This document shows, in pieces, positions 44,848 through 53,233 of a DNA stretch of 64,000 nt; positions within the stretch are counted from its first letter, which is position 1, and every line of letters starts with the position of its first letter. The position numbers and the translations under genes were made by a program. The notes under the pieces are model-generated. The model made no database searches and was not told where the DNA came from. It worked only from the letters and a program-made list of their open reading frames with translations. This DNA is from Lachnospiraceae bacterium (lineage in GTDB: Bacteria; Bacillota; Clostridia; Lachnospirales; Lachnospiraceae). Location of the stretch: contig JAFUGT010000017.1 of NCBI GenBank assembly GCA_017469275.1, positions 1-64,000 of the forward strand, in the 5' to 3' direction.

Positions 44848-45612
44848 ATGAGATATTGTGGATGTGTTGTTAGTCATGTTGGTAATGTAAGAGAGAGAAA
44901 CGAAGACAATGCCTGCCTTGATGGACACTATAGAAAGAATGTTGATCTGTTATCCTGGAAATATGAATGTGAATCTTCTGATTCAATTCTTGCTGCGGTT
45001 TTTGACGGTCTTGGTGGGGAGATGAATGGGGATGTTGCTTCTAAGATAGCAGCGGAAAAGTTAGCATTTATCTCTGGTGATGATTTTACCCAAAAAGTTT
45101 ACCGTTATATAGAGGAGACTAATAGGGAGATTGCTTTATACGATATTCATAATTATATGGGGACAACATTTGCGGCGTTTTATACAAAGGATGAGCAGTA
45201 TTATTTCTATAACGTGGGGGATAGCAGAGTCTATATGCTGAGAGATGGCGTTCTTGAACAGATGACGCAGGATCATAATCCGGTAAGAAGGATGCAGAAG
45301 GAAGGTATATTGACAAAAGAGCAGGCGGACAGACACCCACAGAGAAATGCATTAAGCAGGTTCTTAGGCTTGAAAGATCAGGGAATGGTTATTAATCCTG
45401 AGTGCTACGCGGTTGAAGGAATTTCTGCAAAGCAAGGAGATAGAATACTTTTATGTACTGACGGATTATCAGAGCTGGTGTCAGACGAGGATATGGCTCA
45501 TATATTGAGTTATGGCAATAGCAACAATGAAACGGTAGAGATGTTGTTAAACGCAGCACTAGACGCCGGGGGTAAGGATAATATCACGGTAGTTCTTATA
45601 GATGTAAATTGA
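44848..45612 (+). CDS. PP2C-type Ser/Thr protein phosphatase
   Basis: 254 residues with the PP2C/Stp motifs: RERNEDNACLD (about 13-23), VFDGLGGEMNGD (about 50-61), VGDSRVYML, LCTDGLSELV and KDNITVVLIDV at the C-terminus, giving all metal-binding aspartates. It would reverse phosphorylation by the PASTA kinase downstream. The ATG follows a weak GGAG. A hairpin (45623-45653) follows the gene. Confidence 0.92.
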   Translation: MRYCGCVVSHVGNVRERNEDNACLDGHYRKNVDLLSWKYECESSDSILAAVFDGLGGEMNGDVASKIAAEKLAFISGDDFTQKVYRYIEETNREIALYDIHNYMGTTFAAFYTKDEQYYFYNVGDSRVYMLRDGVLEQMTQDHNPVRRMQKEGILTKEQADRHPQRNALSRFLGLKDQGMVINPECYAVEGISAKQGDRILLCTDGLSELVSDEDMAHILSYGNSNNETVEMLLNAALDAGGKDNITVVLIDVN

Positions 45613-45622
45613 CATTATATGT

Positions 45623-45656
45623 AAAACTATTGTGGCAGAGATACAATAGTTTTATA
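45623..45656 (+). terminator. Hairpin after the phosphatase gene
   Basis: AAAACTATTGT (45623-45633) pairs with ACAATAGTTTT (45643-45653). The only T-tract is the end of the stem, so it may be a partial terminator that lowers kinase expression relative to the upstream genes. Confidence 0.55.
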
Positions 45657-45749
45657 TATCGCATTGATTGTCGAAATTAGTTGAAAAAAGGGTTTATTAC
45701 ATTTATAATAATATATTGGATGATAATATATTATAGGAAATAATTTAAT

Positions 45750-47714
45750 ATGTCAGAACAGGAATTACAGGAACAACTTAATAAAGTATGGTCCGGGTGG
45801 GTAATTAAGGAACTCCTGGGTGAAGGTTCCTATGGAAAGGTATACAGGATTGAACGTGATGAATTCGGACACGTATATGAATCAGCGCTTAAAGTGATGA
45901 CCATACCTCAATCACAGGCAGAATTGAAAACCGTGATTAATGAAGGCATGGATGAGGAGAGTACCAAGTCATATTTCTATAGTATTGTCAAAGAGATAGT
46001 GGAAGAGTTCACGCTAATGGCACGCCTAAGAGGTAATACCAATATAGTCAGTTACGAAGATCATGCAGTAGTTGAGAATGAGGACTCTTTTGGATGGAAT
46101 ATCTTTATCCGCATGGAATTGTTGACACCATTGCTGGATCATTTTCGGGAAAATACCACATCAGTACGTAATATAGTTAAGCTGGGAATAGATATATGCT
46201 CTGCATTAGAGATTTGTCAGCAGTATAATATAATTCACCGTGATGTCAAACCGGAGAATATATTTGTATCGGGAATCGGCAGCTATAAGCTGGGAGATTT
46301 CGGGATTGCAAGACAGCTTGAGAAGACTTCGGCAAGCATGTCGCGAAAAGGAACTATGAATTATATGGCTCCTGAAGTATATAAGGGAGAAAAGTATGAT
46401 CTTACGGTCGATCTGTATTCTTTAGGTTTGGTATTATATCGGTTTTTGAACAATAACAGAATGCCGTTTCTTCCACCATATCCCCAGCCGATATTATATT
46501 CAGATAAAGAGGAAGCTAATATTAAGCGGATGAGTGGATTACAGCTACCCCTTCCTAATAACGCACATGGAAAACTGGCGGATATTATTATTAAGGCATG
46601 TGAATTCGATCCAAAGGGGAGATATAAGAGTCCTTCTGATATGAAAAGGGATCTTATGTCGGTTCTGTATGGAGAGGACGAAAAGGTAATCTCGGTGAAT
46701 GCCAGAGAGGATAGACCTAAAACTACATATTCATCAAAGGATAGTATGGATATGGCATCGGATGAATCCGATGGAGAAACTGTTGCCTATACTGATGTTG
46801 AAGAACCGATTGTTGTGACAACGATTGCAAAGTCTGATAAGGTGGTGGGTAGTAATAAGCCTGCAAAGCCTGATAAAGCTGTTGTTGGGAAGATGTCGGG
46901 ACAATCAGATAAGACAGTAGTTGATAATCGCAGAAGGAAAACCGGATTGATCGTTGGAATAGCAATAACAGTGGTTTTGGTTGTTGGTGGTGTGATTGGA
47001 TATGTCCTGTTGTCAGACAAAGATAATATGGTTCCTTCGCTTGTTAATATGGACATGGAAGAAGCACTTAAACTTGTGGAACAGGAAGAATACGGATTTG
47101 CTCTTGAAACATCAGGTGAAGAGTACTCAGATACGATTGAAGAGGGAGATATAATATCGCAGGATATTGCAGCAGGTACAACTGCTGAAAAGGGAACAAT
47201 AATACATGTGGTTGTAAGCAAGGGACAGCAGATAACTGTTCCTAATCTTGTTGGATTTGATACCGGGGAAGCCGAGAATATATTGGTGTCTGCCGGACTT
47301 GTATATAAGGTGAAAGAGGAGATTTATTCCGATGATGTGGAGTCGGGAAGGATAATGTCTCAAGAGACAGAAGCAGGAACGAAGGTTGAGCCGGGACAGA
47401 CAGTATATGTAACTGTAAGTAAAGGAGAGGAACTTATCACTGTTCCTGATGTGACAGGCAAGACATATGAAGAAGCTGAACAGATGCTAACAGGTCTTAA
47501 TCTGACTGTCGAATCAGAGGATGCATATGATGATAATGTGGCATCCGGTAATATAGTAAGTCAGGATATTGAAGCAGGAACTGAAGTTAAAAAAGGTACA
47601 ACGGTTAAACTTGTAAAAAGTCTGGGTAAAAAACCTGTAGTGAAATCCCCCGCAACACCGAAGAAATCATCGAACAGCGGAGATGGCGGGGATGATGTGT
47701 TGATATGGGATTAA
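45750..47714 (+). CDS. PASTA-domain Ser/Thr protein kinase
   Basis: 654 residues. The cytoplasmic Hanks kinase domain spans about 18-300, with glycine loop LGEGSYGKVYRI, catalytic loop IIHRDVKPENIF (about 163-174) and LGDFGIA. A charged linker (about 310-395) contains three repeats of the form KSDK/KPDK/QSDK. One membrane segment lies at about 399-420. Three extracellular PASTA domains follow (about 425-622), each with a D-V-x-G-x-S/T-x-x-E-A type core. PASTA domains bind muropeptides, so this is the PknB/PrkC-type sensor of cell-wall state. It sits with its phosphatase and an FHA protein. Confidence 0.92.
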   Translation: MSEQELQEQLNKVWSGWVIKELLGEGSYGKVYRIERDEFGHVYESALKVMTIPQSQAELKTVINEGMDEESTKSYFYSIVKEIVEEFTLMARLRGNTNIVSYEDHAVVENEDSFGWNIFIRMELLTPLLDHFRENTTSVRNIVKLGIDICSALEICQQYNIIHRDVKPENIFVSGIGSYKLGDFGIARQLEKTSASMSRKGTMNYMAPEVYKGEKYDLTVDLYSLGLVLYRFLNNNRMPFLPPYPQPILYSDKEEANIKRMSGLQLPLPNNAHGKLADIIIKACEFDPKGRYKSPSDMKRDLMSVLYGEDEKVISVNAREDRPKTTYSSKDSMDMASDESDGETVAYTDVEEPIVVTTIAKSDKVVGSNKPAKPDKAVVGKMSGQSDKTVVDNRRRKTGLIVGIAITVVLVVGGVIGYVLLSDKDNMVPSLVNMDMEEALKLVEQEEYGFALETSGEEYSDTIEEGDIISQDIAAGTTAEKGTIIHVVVSKGQQITVPNLVGFDTGEAENILVSAGLVYKVKEEIYSDDVESGRIMSQETEAGTKVEPGQTVYVTVSKGEELITVPDVTGKTYEEAEQMLTGLNLTVESEDAYDDNVASGNIVSQDIEAGTEVKKGTTVKLVKSLGKKPVVKSPATPKKSSNSGDGGDDVLIWD

Positions 47715-47736
47715 GGGAGTTAGGAGGTAGATACAC

Positions 47737-50700
47737 ATGAAAATTTATTATACAAGAATCAGATGGATGGTTATTATATTAGGATTTATAATGCTTTTTC
47801 AAGCATCTTTGAGATCTAATGCGACTGAGATAAACGCAAGTGGTACGCTTACGCTTGAATCTCCTGTAACACTGGAAATTAGCGGAACTCGGTTATCCTA
47901 TCTGAAATTTGTTCCCAAAGAGAGTGACATATACTATGTTGCTGCTTCATCAGACAATATAGATTATGTTAATGTGTGTCTTATGGATTCTTCGGGGTTC
48001 GTACTTTATAGTGGTGGCAGTGATTCACTGAGATCAGATAATCTGTATATGCTTCTGGAAAAAGATAAAGTTTATTATATTGGTGTACAACATATATCCG
48101 ATGAATATACAGATAAAGTGACAATTTCATGTGAAAAAGGATGTAATCTTGTGAAAGCAAAATCATCATTTCGTTTTTGGCATTCATATCGGATGCAATA
48201 TACAGGGAAGCCTATTGATAAAAATGCTTTGAAAATTGGCGTTGACGGGTATAATTATCTGAATGCCGGTGAGGAAATTCCGATTAATTATAGTATCAAG
48301 TATGCAGAGAAAGGTGATATAGAACCTGAAGATATCACCTCATGGATGACGGGTACACCAACAGATTTGGGAAGTTATTATTTGTGTATTACAGGGATTA
48401 ATGAGAAAAATGAGCAAACTACGCCTGCCATGTGGGCAAGTTATGGTGTGGTATATTACGAAGCGAAAATAGGAGATTATGATGATCTGAGTTTTCTTTA
48501 TAATGAGGAAAGTGGTGCAAGAACATACATATACAGCAATGGTGAACCTTATCCGGATAGTTTGATTTATATAACGGATGATATGGAAGCGGAAGAAGAT
48601 TTCGAGATTACCGGTTTTTGTAGCGAGGAAGAATACAATGGCACATCTACAAATTGGATAACCGGACGTCCGACCAATGTGGGGAAATACTACCTGAGAA
48701 TAGAGGGTATAGGGCAGTATCATGGTGAATGCTATATGCCGGCAGAGATAAAGAAGGATGAATCATATCTGAATAATATAGAAAATTATTATGGTGACGT
48801 TTTTTATACATATACAGGAAAAGATATAAGTTACAGTGTCAGGTCAATGAAGTTAAGACTTCATGTTAACGGTCAAGTAAAAGAACTGGTGGGGGGCGTT
48901 GATTTCATATATAGAGGTTTTGTCGAAGGTTATCATATTAATAATGATGAGGAACTTTTAGAGTTTTCGACTACCAAATCCATGGTTGATCCTGGTGAAT
49001 ATACTGTTAAGCTTGAAGGGATTACGGTGTCAGGAACGAAATATGTCGATATTTGGATTTATGATGAATTTGATAATTATGACGGAGACGATTCGTTTGA
49101 ATACACAGGAAGACCTATAGATTTGTCGAATTACAAGTTAACTTTTAAAGATAAATCTATTGGAAAAGAATTAATATATGGTGAAGATTTTGTGTGTGAA
49201 ATGTATAGATTTTGCAAGGATAATGTTGACGATGATAACTTGTCAAGTTATTGGGTTTATGGAACTCCAGTGTATCCCGGTACATATGAGTTGAAATTGG
49301 ATTCTACTAATAGTGATATAGGAAACGGAATTTGGGGATTTGGATATAAAAAAATTACTATTGTGGCTCCCCTTGACGATCTGGATACTTATATCGGAGT
49401 TACAGCAATTGAACTCGAGAATTATACCATATCTCTGGATAACTATGTATTATACAAAAATAAAGGACAGGCAGATGAGAAGAGTATTGAATATGGAACA
49501 GACTTTGAGTGTACCGGATATGCCGCAAAACCATCGGGAGCAACGAGTGAGACAGATTATTCTTCATTGGAGTATTATACAGGGCTGCCAACGGCAGCAG
49601 GGGAATATGTACTTAAACTTGTGGCAAAAGATAGCAGTGAAAAGGTAAAGGGAACGAAATTTCAAGTTGTGACAGTGACAGAACCAAACATAGAGCCCGA
49701 TGAACCAGACCCGATTAACACATGTGATGATATAAATGATTTTACCAGAGAAAGCACATTAGAACTCAAAAATGGAACTATATCTCTGTCTGATTATGTA
49801 TTGTATAAAAATAAAGGACAGTCAGATGAAAAGAGTATAGAATATGGTACAGACTTTGAATGTACAGGGTATGTTGCAAAACCATCGGGAGCAACGAGTG
49901 AAACAGATTATTCTTCACTGGAGTATTCTACAGGACTGCCAACAGCAACGGGAGAATATGTACTTAAGCTTGTGGCAAAAGATAACAGTGAAAAGGTGAC
50001 TGGAACAAAATATCAAGTGGTGACAGTGACAGAGCCTAAAGACAATCCGACAGATGAACCAACTGATAATCCGACGGATAAACCAACCGTTAATCCAAGT
50101 GATGAGCCTGCCGATAATCCGGCAGGAACAGACAATCCCGGTGGAGAGATAGATGAATCCCAAACACAGGTATCAGATAATATCGGAGAAAAGTCACAAG
50201 AAACCGATACATCACAAGAAACAGATAAAACTGATGCAACCACACCCGGTAAAAATGATAATCCCTCAACTACCGGAGAGTCTGGCAATGGGGAAAAACC
50301 ATCACCTACAGGTGGAGAAGGCGGCAATGGTTCTTCAACTACCGGAGGGGGCAGCAATGAGCAGGAGTCATTACCCCAAAACGGAACGGATACCGGTGAT
50401 GAGAAAGATGTTAAAGTCGAAAAAACAGCCCCAAATATTGAGGCTAAGGATATCAAGAAAACATTGGGAAGTAAGGCATTTAATCTCAAACTAAAGACAA
50501 ACAGTGATGGAAAGATAACCTATTCAAGTAGCAATAAGAAAGTGGCAAACATATCTTCAAATGGAAAGATTTCACTTAAGAATTATGGTAAGGCAGTCAT
50601 AACCATTAAAGTTGAGGAGACAGATAACTATACATCGGCGGAGAAAAAAGTTAAAGTTACTGTTGTGCCGGCTAAAGTAAAGATTAAAAAACTATATTCA

Positions 50701-50946
50701 CCCACGAATAATAAGTTCTATTTGAGCTGGAAGAAGATAAAAGGTGTAAGCGGATATGAATTCTCATATTCAAAGAAAAAGAATAGAAAGAAAAGAGTAT
50801 CACTAAAAAATAGAACTTATTATAGCGCCATTTTACCTGGATCCAGCGGTGATAAAGCATATTTCTCAGTCCGGGCATATGTCAAGGTGGGCGGCAAGAA
50901 ATATTACGGCGAGTGGTCAAAATATAAAAAGGTTAGGATGAAATAG
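47737..50946 (+). CDS. Large secreted surface protein with repeats and Ig/FN3-like C-terminus
   Basis: 1069 residues. A signal peptide (about 1-30) is followed by several related beta-rich units of about 110 residues marked by Y-T-G-x-x-I and G-x-Y-x-L-x-I/L. Two of these (nucleotides 49442-49690 and 49796-50041) are almost identical tandem copies. Then come an Asp/Pro/Asn-rich linker with DEPTDNPTDKPT-like repeats, a Gly/Ser-rich stretch, a bacterial Ig-like domain (about 890-980) and a lysine-rich fibronectin-III-like end. There is no LPXTG motif. It starts 22 bp after the kinase, behind TTAGGAGG. Confidence 0.8.
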   Translation: MKIYYTRIRWMVIILGFIMLFQASLRSNATEINASGTLTLESPVTLEISGTRLSYLKFVPKESDIYYVAASSDNIDYVNVCLMDSSGFVLYSGGSDSLRSDNLYMLLEKDKVYYIGVQHISDEYTDKVTISCEKGCNLVKAKSSFRFWHSYRMQYTGKPIDKNALKIGVDGYNYLNAGEEIPINYSIKYAEKGDIEPEDITSWMTGTPTDLGSYYLCITGINEKNEQTTPAMWASYGVVYYEAKIGDYDDLSFLYNEESGARTYIYSNGEPYPDSLIYITDDMEAEEDFEITGFCSEEEYNGTSTNWITGRPTNVGKYYLRIEGIGQYHGECYMPAEIKKDESYLNNIENYYGDVFYTYTGKDISYSVRSMKLRLHVNGQVKELVGGVDFIYRGFVEGYHINNDEELLEFSTTKSMVDPGEYTVKLEGITVSGTKYVDIWIYDEFDNYDGDDSFEYTGRPIDLSNYKLTFKDKSIGKELIYGEDFVCEMYRFCKDNVDDDNLSSYWVYGTPVYPGTYELKLDSTNSDIGNGIWGFGYKKITIVAPLDDLDTYIGVTAIELENYTISLDNYVLYKNKGQADEKSIEYGTDFECTGYAAKPSGATSETDYSSLEYYTGLPTAAGEYVLKLVAKDSSEKVKGTKFQVVTVTEPNIEPDEPDPINTCDDINDFTRESTLELKNGTISLSDYVLYKNKGQSDEKSIEYGTDFECTGYVAKPSGATSETDYSSLEYSTGLPTATGEYVLKLVAKDNSEKVTGTKYQVVTVTEPKDNPTDEPTDNPTDKPTVNPSDEPADNPAGTDNPGGEIDESQTQVSDNIGEKSQETDTSQETDKTDATTPGKNDNPSTTGESGNGEKPSPTGGEGGNGSSTTGGGSNEQESLPQNGTDTGDEKDVKVEKTAPNIEAKDIKKTLGSKAFNLKLKTNSDGKITYSSSNKKVANISSNGKISLKNYGKAVITIKVEETDNYTSAEKKVKVTVVPAKVKIKKLYSPTNNKFYLSWKKIKGVSGYEFSYSKKKNRKKRVSLKNRTYYSAILPGSSGDKAYFSVRAYVKVGGKKYYGEWSKYKKVRMK

Positions 50947-51036
50947 CTTTTGGAAAGTCTTGACGAACAGGTGTATTGTACAGTGCTGAAACATTTATTC
51001 TGTGAAGTGGAGATTTGCAAATGTATTTTAAAGTAG

Positions 51037-51067
51037 GTGCCGCAAAAACGGATTTTGCGGCACTTTG
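51037..51067 (+). terminator. Rho-independent terminator after the surface protein gene
   Basis: A perfect 11-bp stem, GTGCCGCAAAA (51037-51047) with TTTTGCGGCAC (51053-51063), followed by TTT. Confidence 0.8.
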
Positions 51068-51343
51068 GTTTGAAAAAATTTCTCTGTTTCGGGAAGTTCA
51101 TACCATATCTTTTCATACACATATTCACTTAATGTATTATCGTATTTGTCTATTATATCAACAAGTTCGTTACAGACCTTTTCTTTTTCTTTAGTTCTGT
51201 AAGTAATGCTTCAAGGGCAACATTTATATATAATTGGATGGTGAATCTCTTGTGAATGCATCAATTATTGCTGATGTTTGCTGTGTTCGGGATATATATT
51301 CTTTGGGTTCGATACCAAATGATAAGGTAAATGGATTGCTCAT
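51064..51343 (-). pseudogene. Remnant of an AAA-type ATP-binding protein
   Basis: On the minus strand ATG 51343 (behind TTAGGAGT) opens MSNPFTLSFGIEPKEYI...FTRDSPSN, the usual N-terminus of a family of AAA ATPases (normally continuing into a Walker A motif). The frame stops after 39 codons. Further down, frame-shifted pieces continue (ALLTELKKK; CNELVDIIDKYDNTLSEYVY). The ATPase core is missing. It is a decayed gene with its promoter region (51360-51440) still recognisable. Confidence 0.65.
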
Positions 51344-51367
51344 TGTCAATGTACTCCTAATATACTT

Positions 51368-51436
51368 GGTTATAAATGTTCGGCTTCAGTTATAACTCGT
51401 TATAACATTTGAAAATCAGTTATAACTGGTTATAAG
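51368..51436. repeat. Helically phased GTTATAAC repeat array
   Basis: Copies of GTTATAAC or near matches start at 51369, 51389, 51399, 51419 and 51429, all at multiples of 10 bp. Two 20-bp units, CAGTTATAACTNGTTATAA plus one base (51387-51406 and 51417-51436), form a 30-bp direct repeat. The array lies between the promoter of the decayed ATPase (minus) and the secreted protein gene (plus). It is probably an operator array for a dimeric regulator. Confidence 0.6.
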
Positions 51437-51516
51437 TTTATAATGAGTTTTTATTTAATTTAAAAAAATGTCAATACATTTCAATTAGCAAAGTGGCATA
51501 AATGCGACCTTATAAT

Positions 51517-51561
51517 GTGTAAACTTTGTCTGAAACAGGGTAGAGTGACAGATGATAATAT
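51517..51561 (+). promoter_or_regulatory. Shared box 2 and promoter
   Basis: GTGTAAACTTTGTCTGAAA (51517-51535), then 20 nt, then TAATAT (51556-51561), 55 bp before the secreted protein gene at 51616. Confidence 0.7.
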
Positions 51562-51615
51562 ACGTACATAACAGATACGGCACAGGGAGCCGGAAAAAAG
51601 GAGGTATATCAGGAA

Positions 51616-52389
51616 ATGAAAAAATCAAGTGATATTATTTTAAGGTTTATGGTGGCTTTTTTGATGGTGCTTGTAGTGGGGAATGTTTCGCTCGCGGCAG
51701 ACAATGCTTTTAAGTCTGAAGATGTTATAAGCAGGGGTGGAAGCGCTAAGATTAAGGAATATTATATTGATGATGAAAAACTCTACCATATCGATCCGGC
51801 CACCGGTGCAGTTGAGGAGCTCGCTAGTGTGGCAGGAGAATGGTATCTACATAAAGATGTGGTTGCGGTAACTAAGCATAATGTCTATATAACCGGAACC
51901 GGTGACATGTATATAGACGGGAATGAAACATTAAAAACATATGTATATAGTATTTCAGAGAGAAGAATTATTAAAACTTATAATTGTTCGATTGATTCGG
52001 AAACTGATGGATATGTTTTGTCAAATGATGAATATGATAGTGGAATGAATCCACATCCTATTAGTATTTATAACCTTACACCTCAAGGAATGAAAAAAGT
52101 TAGAACTTTGTCAAAAAGAAGCCGTTTTGCGAAAATAATAGGTAAGGGTAAAAATAAAAGAATTATATATTCGTCTTATCCAAAGAATTATAATAATTGG
52201 AAAATGACTATTTATTCTATTAAGCTAAATGGTAAGGGAAAGAAAAAGCTTGTAACAATGAAACCCACGAGTAAAAACTGTCGGGATCTGCTACTGGTAA
52301 GTGCCAATTCAAAATACTGTAAAGTGTTTAGATCAGATGCATTTTACAAGTATGTATATAAAGATAAGAAATATATAAAATTATACTAA
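51616..52389 (+). CDS. Secreted protein of unknown function
   Basis: 257 residues. A signal peptide (KKSSDIILRFMVAFLMVLVV...LAADNA, cut near residue 29) is followed by a beta-rich, lysine-rich mature part with no family I recognise. Motif-like pieces such as KLYHIDPATGAVEEL and WYLHKDVVAVTKHNVYI recall beta-propeller or DUF5050-like repeats, but this is weak. The ATG lies 11 nt after GGAGG. It is in one unit with the next secreted gene and under shared box 2. Confidence 0.65.
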   Translation: MKKSSDIILRFMVAFLMVLVVGNVSLAADNAFKSEDVISRGGSAKIKEYYIDDEKLYHIDPATGAVEELASVAGEWYLHKDVVAVTKHNVYITGTGDMYIDGNETLKTYVYSISERRIIKTYNCSIDSETDGYVLSNDEYDSGMNPHPISIYNLTPQGMKKVRTLSKRSRFAKIIGKGKNKRIIYSSYPKNYNNWKMTIYSIKLNGKGKKKLVTMKPTSKNCRDLLLVSANSKYCKVFRSDAFYKYVYKDKKYIKLY

Positions 52390-52409
52390 AAAGAGGAGTG
52401 ATTGATATT

Positions 52410-53009
52410 ATGAGAGAGAACGTTGGAGTAATAAAAAGAAGATGTAATGTTAGTAGTTTAATATTATTTTTGTTAGTTGGTCTCGTGTTAGGATTGAGTA
52501 TGATCGGGGCAAGAGCAGAAGCCAAGACAAAGGATCCTTTTAATAAAGTGAAAAAAGAATGGATTAAGAAAAGTGATGGTTTGGGTTATTGTTATTGGTA
52601 CAACGTAAAGCTTCTGTCGGGAAGCAAAGCCAAAAAGAAAACTATGCGTGCGGTAAGGTTTGGCTTTGGTGGCACGGCAGGTGGCGGTGCAACTATATAT
52701 GAAAAGAAGAATAATAAATACAAAAAAGTACTTGTATGTAATGGTGATCTTATCAGTTATGGAAAGGGAAGAAAATATATTCTTTGTAAATTAAGATATT
52801 ATGGAATGGCTGGAGATTACACGGTATATAAATATGATACTAAGAAAAAGAAATATGTTGCTGTTGCAAATCGCGAATATGATAACAATTCGCTCAGTAA
52901 TGCTGAAGAAGATGTTATAGCAGACTTGTCTGATGATATAAATGTTGATGTTACAAAGTTTAAGAGTTTTGGACCATCAAAGACACATATGATGTTTGAT
53001 TACCGATAG
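52410..53009 (+). CDS. Secreted lysine- and tyrosine-rich protein of unknown function
   Basis: 199 residues from ATG 52410; a GTG at 52398 overlaps the GAGGAG site. The signal peptide is RRCNVSSLILFLLVGLVLGL...ARAEAKTK, cut near residue 36. The mature part has repeated KKK/YEKK strands and a glycine-rich turn (FGFGGTAGGGATIY). No domain is recognised. It follows the 51616 gene by 20 bp and shares its promoter. Confidence 0.65.
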   Translation: MRENVGVIKRRCNVSSLILFLLVGLVLGLSMIGARAEAKTKDPFNKVKKEWIKKSDGLGYCYWYNVKLLSGSKAKKKTMRAVRFGFGGTAGGGATIYEKKNNKYKKVLVCNGDLISYGKGRKYILCKLRYYGMAGDYTVYKYDTKKKKYVAVANREYDNNSLSNAEEDVIADLSDDINVDVTKFKSFGPSKTHMMFDYR

Positions 53010-53074
53010 ATACATATACATTACCAATGATTATATGTTCGTCATTATGTAGTGGAATGATGATGAAAAATATT

Positions 53075-53108
53075 AAGGATGCACTTCGCTTTGGAGAGCA
53101 TCCTTTTT
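53075..53108 (+). terminator. Rho-independent terminator abutting shared box 3
   Basis: AAGGATGC (53075-53082) pairs with GCATCCTT (53098-53105) and runs into TTTTT. Its T-run ends at 53108 and box 3 starts at 53109. Confidence 0.85.
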
Positions 53109-53153
53109 GTGTAAACTTCCTCTGAAAAACCTTAAGTGTATTAAATGTATAAT
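53109..53153 (+). promoter_or_regulatory. Shared box 3 and promoter
   Basis: GTGTAAACTTCCTCTGAAA (53109-53127), then 20 nt, then a perfect TATAAT (53148-53153), 81 bp before the papain-like protease gene. A single GTTATAAC also lies at 53166-53173. Confidence 0.75.
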
Positions 53154-53233
53154 CACTTCATAAGTTATAACTTTAGCGCAAAATAATTATAATTAGGTAA
53201 ATTATACATTTAAGAGTAAGGAGGATTGATACT

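Noticed and set aside
50040..50130. Possible CRISPR-like repeat (period about 12 bp)
   Set aside because: The repeats encode DEPTDNPTDKPT-type residues in frame, so they are a protein linker and have no spacers.
50013..50489. 158-codon minus-strand ORF rich in Ser, Pro and Val
   Set aside because: It is antisense to the repetitive linker of the surface protein; the composition is a by-product of those repeats.
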